A DNA stretch of 17,931 bases from Candidatus Hydrogenedentota bacterium (GTDB lineage Bacteria > Hydrogenedentota > Hydrogenedentia > Hydrogenedentales > SLHB01), in NCBI GenBank assembly GCA_026387845.1, contig JAPLKX010000548.1, forward strand, positions 1 to 17,931. Reading direction: 5' to 3'. The notes under the pieces were generated by a model. It worked only from the letters and a program-made list of their open reading frames with translations. It was not told the DNA's origin and made no database searches. Made by a program: the position numbers and the translations under genes. Shown piece by piece: positions 15,032 to 17,931 of this stretch. Positions within the stretch are counted from its first letter, which is position 1. Every line of letters begins with the position of its first letter.

Positions 15032-15459
15032 ATCAGGCTCCCTTCCACGTTGATCTGGCGATTCATCGCTTCGACGAGGTTCGGCAGGACTTGCGGGTAC
15101 CGTTCCCGCTCACGTTGGAGTTGCGCCTGAATCCGCGCATGAAAGGCGATCACGTCGGCATCGGCGTTCTGGCGCATTTCATCGGTCGCGATGCGGGCCT
15201 CGCGGTATGCGTTAAACCGGGCATTGCGCAGCCGGTGCGCACCCTGCTGCTGGACGGCGGCGAATCGCTCTGCGTGAAGTTCTTGCAGCCGGTCCGCCTC
15301 GTGTTGGTCTTTTTTGGCCCGATCCTCTTCGCGCTGAATTCGGGCCTGCCGCTCGATCATCAGGCGGTGGAGCGGGGCAAAAATGAGCCGGCGCGACACC
15401 CCATAAAAAACGAGGAACAGCGCCAGTTCCACCACGATTGTCAGGTTTAATGAAACCAT
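15028..15459 (-). CDS. atpF: ATP synthase Fo b-type (b') subunit
   Basis: 143 residues from ATG at 15459 (MVSLNLTIVVELALFLVFYG); an upstream in-frame start at 15519 would overlap atpE. One N-terminal TM helix (about 6-22) is followed by FAPLHRLMIERQARI, the usual b-type membrane-exit segment. A highly charged, Gln- and Arg-rich helix follows that would form the peripheral stalk. It lies 28 bases after atpE and overlaps the next b-type gene by four bases (ATGA). Two adjacent b-type genes suggest a heterodimeric stator, as known in cyanobacteria and many other phyla. No strong ribosome binding site is seen. Confidence 0.88.
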   Translation of the reverse strand: MVSLNLTIVVELALFLVFYGVSRRLIFAPLHRLMIERQARIQREEDRAKKDQHEADRLQELHAERFAAVQQQGAHRLRNARFNAYREARIATDEMRQNADADVIAFHARIQAQLQRERERYPQVLPNLVEAMNRQINVEGSLM

Positions 15460-15487
15460 GTCGGGTCTACTTTCGCGGCCAATTGAC

Positions 15488-15796
15488 TCAGACCGCAACC
15501 ACCAGGATGAGCAGCGCAATCAACAAGGCATAAATGGCGGTAGATTCGGTGATGGCCTGGCCGATCAGCATGGTACGGGTGATGGCGCCGGCGGCCTGTG
15601 GGTTTCTGGCGATACTTTCGCAGGCGCGCGCGGTGGCATAACCCTCGCTGAGGGCTGCCCCGATCACGCCGAACGCAATGGCGAACGCCGCGGCGGCCAC
15701 GCCCACCGTGGCACGCAAATCCAAGCCGGTCTGCGCGGCCTGTGGTGCTTGCGCCACCGCCGCCTGCAATAAAGCCAATGCAGTACTCAAATCCAT
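15488..15796 (-). CDS. atpE: ATP synthase Fo c subunit with Na+-binding-type motif
   Basis: 102 residues, about 13-15 more than most c subunits, the extra being an Ala/Gln-rich N-terminus. Two TM helices are joined by the polar loop RNPQA. The second helix contains GQAITESTAIYALLIAL, with E84, S85, T86 and Y89. In the first helix E51 sits in SEGYA where Ilyobacter has Gln32. The 51-to-84 spacing equals the 32-to-65 spacing of known Na+ rings. The E-S-T-x-x-Y set is the established Na+-binding signature, and Glu at the first position matches the two-carboxylate site described for Fusobacterium. The first helix is rich in Ala (AAAAFAIA) rather than the usual Gly repeat. AAGGA precedes the ATG by about nine bases. 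Coupling-ion choice is an inference from residues. Confidence 0.95.
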   Translation of the reverse strand: MDLSTALALLQAAVAQAPQAAQTGLDLRATVGVAAAAFAIAFGVIGAALSEGYATARACESIARNPQAAGAITRTMLIGQAITESTAIYALLIALLILVVAV

Positions 15797-15864
15797 AGGT
15801 GCAATCCTTTCTTTTCAGGTTGCCGGCGCAGCCGGCGCCGGATATGTCTATGAGGCAGGGAAGC

Positions 15865-16632
15865 TCATTCTGTGGCTACCGCTATGTAAACGAGGGTCAG
15901 CATCGAGAACACGTAAGCCTGTATGGCCGCTTCAAATGCCAGGAAGAAACTATCCAAGATCAGCGGGAAAAACAACCCGCGCGCCAGCAGGAAAATCACC
16001 GCTATGATGGTGGCCCCGCCAAGAATATTGCCAAACAGTCGGAACGAGACCGACAGCATCCTCGAGATCTCGCCAATCACGTGGATCGGGAAAAACAGCA
16101 GGGCGGATGCTTTGCCCGCAGCCGATGCCCACCAGGCCGCGCCTTCGGATTCCCACAGGGGCCCCGCCATGTCTTTCAAGGTGCCCCGAACGCCCTTGTA
16201 ATGGAACCCATAAATGGTCGCGCAAGTGATGCTGAGAAATCCCAGGGCCAGGGTGCAATTGAGGTCGCTCGTCGGTTCTTGGACAAAAGGCACAGGGAGC
16301 GCCACGATGGCGTTGGAAATCAGGATGAATATGAACAGCGCCGAAAGATACGGCACCAACCTTCTGCGCTTTTCTTCGTAGTGGGGGTCTTCTGCCTCGT
16401 TAAACGTAACCGAGTACATTTTGTCCCAGCCTTCAACCAGCAGTTCGACGAGGGCTTGGCCGCGGCCCGGGGCAGGCGACTTCCGCCGGGTCAACGCCCG
16501 CAACAACCCCAGCAGGAGCGCCATCACCAGCAGCGTATTGACGATGGTGGACACGTTGACCCCGCCCAACGGGATGCGATAGTCCGTAAACGGCACATAG
16601 TGCCACGTAAACCGCTCTATCAGGTGTTCCAT
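15865..16632 (-). CDS. atpB: ATP synthase Fo a subunit
   Basis: 255 residues with five to six TM segments. Subunit a forms the two ion half-channels next to the c-ring. The essential arginine is in S-F-R-L-F-G-N-I-L-G-G. The last helices carry EAAIQAYVFSMLTLVYIA, the usual Gln/Tyr-containing signature. EPTSDLNCTLALG matches the conserved P-P-T-x-D-x-N-x-T-x-A-L-A element. The start is ATG at 16632, 18 bases after the atpI stop, with only a weak ribosome binding site, so coupling is likely. atpE follows after 68 bases. Confidence 0.96.
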   Translation of the reverse strand: MEHLIERFTWHYVPFTDYRIPLGGVNVSTIVNTLLVMALLLGLLRALTRRKSPAPGRGQALVELLVEGWDKMYSVTFNEAEDPHYEEKRRRLVPYLSALFIFILISNAIVALPVPFVQEPTSDLNCTLALGFLSITCATIYGFHYKGVRGTLKDMAGPLWESEGAAWWASAAGKASALLFFPIHVIGEISRMLSVSFRLFGNILGGATIIAVIFLLARGLFFPLILDSFFLAFEAAIQAYVFSMLTLVYIAVATE

Positions 16633-16650
16633 GCTGCCAACCCGGGCTGA

Positions 16651-17025
16651 CTAATCAGCCGTGCGCTCTGTTTCGACCTCGGTCGCGGCTGTGTACGCCA
16701 TTACGACCAGCGGTATCACTAAACCGGCTGCCGCGCCTGCTATACCTGCAGGCCGGCCGCCGCCAAACCGGTACCCGATGTAAAAAACGGCCGCGTAAAC
16801 GGCCCAGCGTACAAGCCCCCAAATATACGCGCTCCACTTTATACGACCCGCCGAATCCCCTGCAACGCGCAGCGCGTTACTCCAACCGCGCAGGACCACG
16901 AGGTTGGCCGCGCCCGCCACGAACAGGCCGGCAGCCGCCAGCCTGTTCAACGGCAACAGTACCAGGAAACTGGCGGTCAATAATAAGACTGAAAACTGAG
17001 TAAACCGGTTTCTGAAATCAGTCAT
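16651..17025 (-). CDS. atpI: ATP synthase subunit I-like membrane protein
   Basis: About 124 residues with four hydrophobic segments (FSVLLLTASFLVLLPL, AAAGLFVAGAANLVVL, YAAVFYIGYRF, IAGAAAGLVIPLVVMAY). These are the topology and location, just ahead of atpB, of AtpI proteins, which assist c-ring assembly and possibly Mg2+ entry. Primary sequence is poorly conserved in this family, so the call rests on context and topology. Start is ATG 17025 or 17043; neither has a good ribosome binding site. A 22-codon frame starting in the atpZ stop ends overlapping the 17025 ATG and may carry ribosomes to it. Confidence 0.75.
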   Translation of the reverse strand: MTDFRNRFTQFSVLLLTASFLVLLPLNRLAAAGLFVAGAANLVVLRGWSNALRVAGDSAGRIKWSAYIWGLVRWAVYAAVFYIGYRFGGGRPAGIAGAAAGLVIPLVVMAYTAATEVETERTAD

Positions 17026-17086
17026 TGTGGTGGTGACACGCATAGGGGCCTGGGGCAGCGGCCTTGGAAAGGGACGGGGTTGTCAT
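17018..17086 (-). other. 22-codon ORF linking atpZ and atpI (possible coupling peptide)
   Basis: ATG at 17086 overlaps the atpZ stop as ATGA and reads MTTPSLSKAAAPGPYACHHHND before TGA at 17018. The atpI ATG at 17025 overlaps that end (ATGACTGA). It may be a real coupling ORF, or mark a frameshift that once joined this segment to atpI. Confidence 0.3.
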
Positions 17087-17319
17087 TTGTTTAATTCCAC
17101 CGCGTAGCGCAGCAGCCGGTAGCCGCTGTACAAGCCGGCCGCCAGGCCAAGGAGGAAAACCACCACGAAAATCAGGCCGCGCCCGCCGTACCGTTCGTCC
17201 AGATAGCTGCCAACAAGTGCGCCCAAGGCTATCGGTACGCCGGTCGATAACCCCAGTTCGGTCACCAGAGCCAGCCCTTTTGCGACGCCGAAAAACGGAC
17301 CTTTGTCGGGTGTTCCCAT
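17083..17319 (-). CDS. atpZ: AtpZ-like two-TM protein heading the ATP synthase operon
   Basis: 78 residues from ATG at 17319; the frame is open to 17481 but the upstream part is unlike the family, and 80 residues is typical. The core is F-G-V-A-K-G-L-A-L-V-T-E-L-G, a TM helix (TGVPIALGALVGSYLDERYG), then a second TM helix ending YSGYRLLRY. This G-x-x-L-D pattern between two helices is the AtpZ/ATPase_gene1 family. It is thought to act with AtpI in Mg2+/Ca2+ transport or in assembly of the synthase. GGAG lies only a few bases ahead of the ATG. It is the first gene of the minus-strand operon. Confidence 0.82.
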   Translation of the reverse strand: MGTPDKGPFFGVAKGLALVTELGLSTGVPIALGALVGSYLDERYGGRGLIFVVVFLLGLAAGLYSGYRLLRYAVELNK

Positions 17320-17570
17320 TCCGCTCCATCGCGTGGGGCCTGATGTAGAGCCCCAACCCATACCACAGGCAACAACCAAACGCCACTCCTCATGTTGGCC
17401 ATATCTTACGCCCGGAGGGCGTATTGGAAAAAGAAAACTTGGCCAACGGAATCCCCGGAGGGGCCGGTTGAATGCGGGCAAGGACCTGCTCTATTCTGAT
17501 ATCAGGTATATCGATGGCTGCGGGTACAGTCAGTCCAGCAGGTATCCCTTTGCAGTTGTGAGGTTTAGAG
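17320..17570. other. Divergent control region between the atp operon and the TPR gene
   Basis: 251 bases between two divergent starts. It holds two hairpins with identical CCC-GGA-GGG cores (17407-17423, 17453-17463) and a TTGGCCAA palindrome (17439-17446). A weak plus-strand promoter candidate is TTGAAT (17468-17473), 18 bases, TATTCT (17492-17497). I found no convincing minus-strand promoter for the atp operon, though one must lie here or be unusual. Confidence 0.5.
17407..17463. repeat. Pair of REP-like hairpins
   Basis: TACGCCC-GGA-GGGCGTA (17407-17423) is a perfect 7-bp stem. CCCC-GGA-GGGG (17453-17463) is a 4-bp stem with the same loop. The shared core and close spacing resemble a REP/BIME pair of dispersed intergenic palindromes. 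No second copy is seen elsewhere in the window. Confidence 0.4.
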
Positions 17571-17912
17571 ATGGGCATTATTGACCCTTCGAGTGTCGAC
17601 GCGGCAAAAAACCTGAAAAAAAAACCGAAAGAGCGTTTTCAGGAAGCGGAATCGCTGTTCAAGGAAGGCCGGAAAACTGAGGCGTTGCAGATTCTGCGGG
17701 ACTTGGACAGGGAGTTCCCGAATCAGCCCAACCTGCTGGCTGCTATGGCCGTCGTCAGAAAAGCCCTGGGACATGTCCAGGACGCGCGGCAACTGGCATT
17801 ACGACTGCGGGACGAATTCAAAGACCCCCGGGGCGACAAACTCTTGTTGCACTTGGAACAAACGGCCAAAGCGCGGGCGGACGCGCTTCAGGGGGAGCCG
17901 CCGTCACAGTAG
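17571..17912 (+). CDS. Short TPR-like protein
   Basis: 113 residues from ATG at 17571, with GAGG seven bases upstream. After a basic N-terminus (AAKNLKKKPKERF) come about two TPR-like helical pairs: EAESLFKEGRKTEALQILRDLDREFPNQ, in family terms one repeat, and LLAAMAVVRKALGHVQDAR, a second. A charged helix (KLLLHLEQTAKARAD) ends it. It has no signal peptide and no membrane segment, so it is probably a cytoplasmic protein-interaction module. It aligns well with the first 60 residues of the protein at 1-1002, including the A-L-x-x-L-x-x-L, R-E-x-P and G-H-V-x-x-A-R positions. It is divergent from the atp operon. Function unknown. Confidence 0.8.
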   Translation: MGIIDPSSVDAAKNLKKKPKERFQEAESLFKEGRKTEALQILRDLDREFPNQPNLLAAMAVVRKALGHVQDARQLALRLRDEFKDPRGDKLLLHLEQTAKARADALQGEPPSQ

Positions 17913-17931
17913 ACCCACATGCGAGGCAATT

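Overview
This is a GC-rich bacterial stretch, mostly chromosomal housekeeping DNA, dominated by one complete F-type ATP synthase operon on the minus strand. Several traits suggest a large-genomed environmental bacterium of the PVC, Planctomycetes or Hydrogenedentes type. These are a Chlamydia-like serine hydroxymethyltransferase with an internal insertion, a secretion-type pseudopilin with an H-X(n)-DG C-terminus, a URO-D family protein, a CxC-G...CxxC zinc-ribbon coiled-coil membrane protein, and palindromic intergenic repeats. The assignment is inference; there is no rRNA or other strong phylogenetic marker, and I found no tRNA, CRISPR array or transposase.

Layout. 1-1002 (+): the 3' part of a TPR-like, single-pass membrane protein. 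1021-2756 (-): glyA, then a 47-codon ORF with an excellent ribosome binding site. 2757-3268: a divergent regulatory region with promoter candidates, a strong minus-strand intrinsic terminator not attached to any visible gene, and a 24-nt tandem repeat. 3269-5770 (+): a large zinc-ribbon, coiled-coil, multi-TM protein. 5771-5909: a convergent spacer with a terminator-like hairpin and a 9-nt tandem repeat. 5910-8142 (-): a small Cys-cluster sigma-region-4-like HTH protein, then nagD, then a URO-D family protein. 8143-8351: a divergent spacer ending in a perfect 10-bp inverted repeat. 8352-9329 (+): a pseudopilin. 9330-9608: a convergent spacer. 9609-17319 (-): atpZ, atpI, atpB, atpE, two b-type subunits, atpH (disrupted), atpA, atpG, atpD, atpC. 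17571-17912 (+): a short TPR-like protein similar to the N-terminal part of the first gene.

The ATP synthase is the most informative part. The c subunit carries E51 and E84-S85-T86-x-x-Y89 with the 33-residue spacing seen between the two ion ligands of known Na+ c-rings. This predicts a Na+-coupled rotor of the two-carboxylate kind. One b subunit has an unusual N-terminal extension of about 95 residues, with an extra TM helix and a predicted external loop. The delta subunit gene begins normally with a GTGA overlap, but its frame is broken after 23 codons and about 40 codons of the N-terminal domain appear to be missing. It is a real lesion, a split gene, or a sequencing or assembly artefact. 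These three observations deserve checking first.

Most other long open frames here, including a 475-codon frame antisense to atpD, are shadows of GC-rich genes and were not annotated.
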